Origin: JAEHDI01 sp035455185
GTDB taxonomy: Bacteria > Acidobacteriota > Terriglobia > Bryobacterales > Bryobacteraceae
Direction: 5' to 3'
Length of the DNA stretch: 13,952 nt
Assembly: GCA_035455185.1 (NCBI GenBank)
Contig: DATIFQ010000136.1
Span: 1 to 13,952 of the forward strand
Numbering within the stretch: position 1 is the stretch's first letter; each line of letters opens with the position of its first letter. A model generated the notes under the pieces. It did not search any database, was not told the origin of the DNA, and saw nothing but the letters and a program-made list of their open reading frames with translations. Positions 13,739 to 13,952 of this stretch are shown piece after piece. The translations under genes were made by a program, and so were the position numbers.

Positions 13739-13952
13739 TCAAAGCAGAATGAGGCCCTTGCGAATCCCGATGGTGACGGCTTCGGTGCGGCTGGAAGCGC
13801 CGAGCTTGGCAAGAATCGAGGCCACGTGGAACTTCACCGTGTGCTCGGAGATTCCCAGCTTCCAGGCGATGATCTTGTTTGCCGCACCCTCGGCCATCAT
13901 CCGCAGCACCTCCAGTTCCCGCGCCGTGAGCGCGGAGACGTCACCGGCAGCC
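13739..13952 (-). CDS. LuxR-family regulator, C-terminal HTH only (5' end missing)
   Basis: The minus strand ends a 71-codon frame with TGA at 13741-13739; the gene continues past the right edge. The residues form a complete GerE/LuxR DNA-binding domain: 'LTARELEVLRMMAEG' (first helix), 'NKIIAWKLGISEHTVKFHV' (scaffold and recognition helices) and 'ILAKLGASSRTEAV' (dimer helix). This is the usual C-terminus of NarL/FixJ response regulators, but the receiver or sensor domain is outside the window, so the class cannot be decided. One deviation is 'NKIIAWKL', where 'NKEIA.xL' is usual. It is tail-to-tail with the potassium channel gene and need not regulate it. Confidence 0.92.
   Translation of the reverse strand, partial: AAGDVSALTARELEVLRMMAEGAANKIIAWKLGISEHTVKFHVASILAKLGASSRTEAVTIGIRKGLILL

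Noticed and set aside
1..13952. CRISPR arrays, insertion sequences, tRNA or rRNA genes, prophage attachment sites
   Set aside because: No regularly spaced direct repeats, transposase-like proteins, terminal inverted repeats or tRNA-like cloverleaf sequences were found by reading.

Overview
The window is GC-rich bacterial chromosome with strong third-position GC bias, which also opens long spurious reading frames opposite the real genes. Gene content (berberine-bridge-type FAD oxidase, KirBac channel, bidirectional Hox hydrogenase, DUF4160/DUF2442 pair, CrcB with DUF190) would suit a soil or sediment bacterium such as an Acidobacteriota member or a similar uncultured lineage. This placement is a low-confidence inference; no rRNA, tRNA or marker gene is present.

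Layout. (1) 1-258: C-terminal end of an FAD-linked oxidase. (2) 363-1147: a compact TacA/TacT-type toxin-antitoxin operon (ribbon-helix-helix antitoxin, GNAT acetyltransferase toxin, ATGA overlap), with a perfect palindrome overlapping a candidate extended -10 promoter. (3) 1192-2223, minus: an exported or membrane-anchored alpha/beta hydrolase. (4) 2391-3494: a radical SAM/SPASM protein of the AhbC/AhbD/NirJ heme-biosynthesis type. (5) 3566-8805: a complete hoxEFUYHW operon for a group 3d bidirectional NAD(P)-linked [NiFe]-hydrogenase and its maturation endopeptidase. Almost every junction is a 4-base stop/start overlap. (6) 8972-9748: a secreted protein made of two diverged copies of a domain of about 100 residues, closed by a strong intrinsic terminator. 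(7) 9838-10572: crcB fluoride channel plus a DUF190 gene. (8) 10817-11279: a DUF4160 C-terminal remnant overlapping an intact DUF2442 gene, followed by about 410 bases with no convincing gene. (9) 11690-12577, minus: a secreted Ntn-type hydrolase whose presumed Cys nucleophile lies exactly at the signal peptide cleavage site. (10) 12777-13730: a KirBac inward-rectifier potassium channel. (11) 13739-13952, minus: the C-terminal LuxR-type HTH of a regulator running off the window.

How the genes work together. HoxE, HoxF and HoxU form the diaphorase module (FMN, NAD(P)H site, Fe-S relays). HoxY and HoxH form the hydrogenase module, and HoxW removes the HoxH C-terminal tail after nickel insertion. 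No hyp genes are in the window, so Ni-Fe cofactor assembly must be encoded elsewhere. The most unusual elements are the heme-type radical SAM gene directly upstream of hox, a HoxF tail that ends just where a ferredoxin domain starts in longer homologues, and the duplicated secreted protein directly downstream. The remaining genes look like independent accessory and stress functions.
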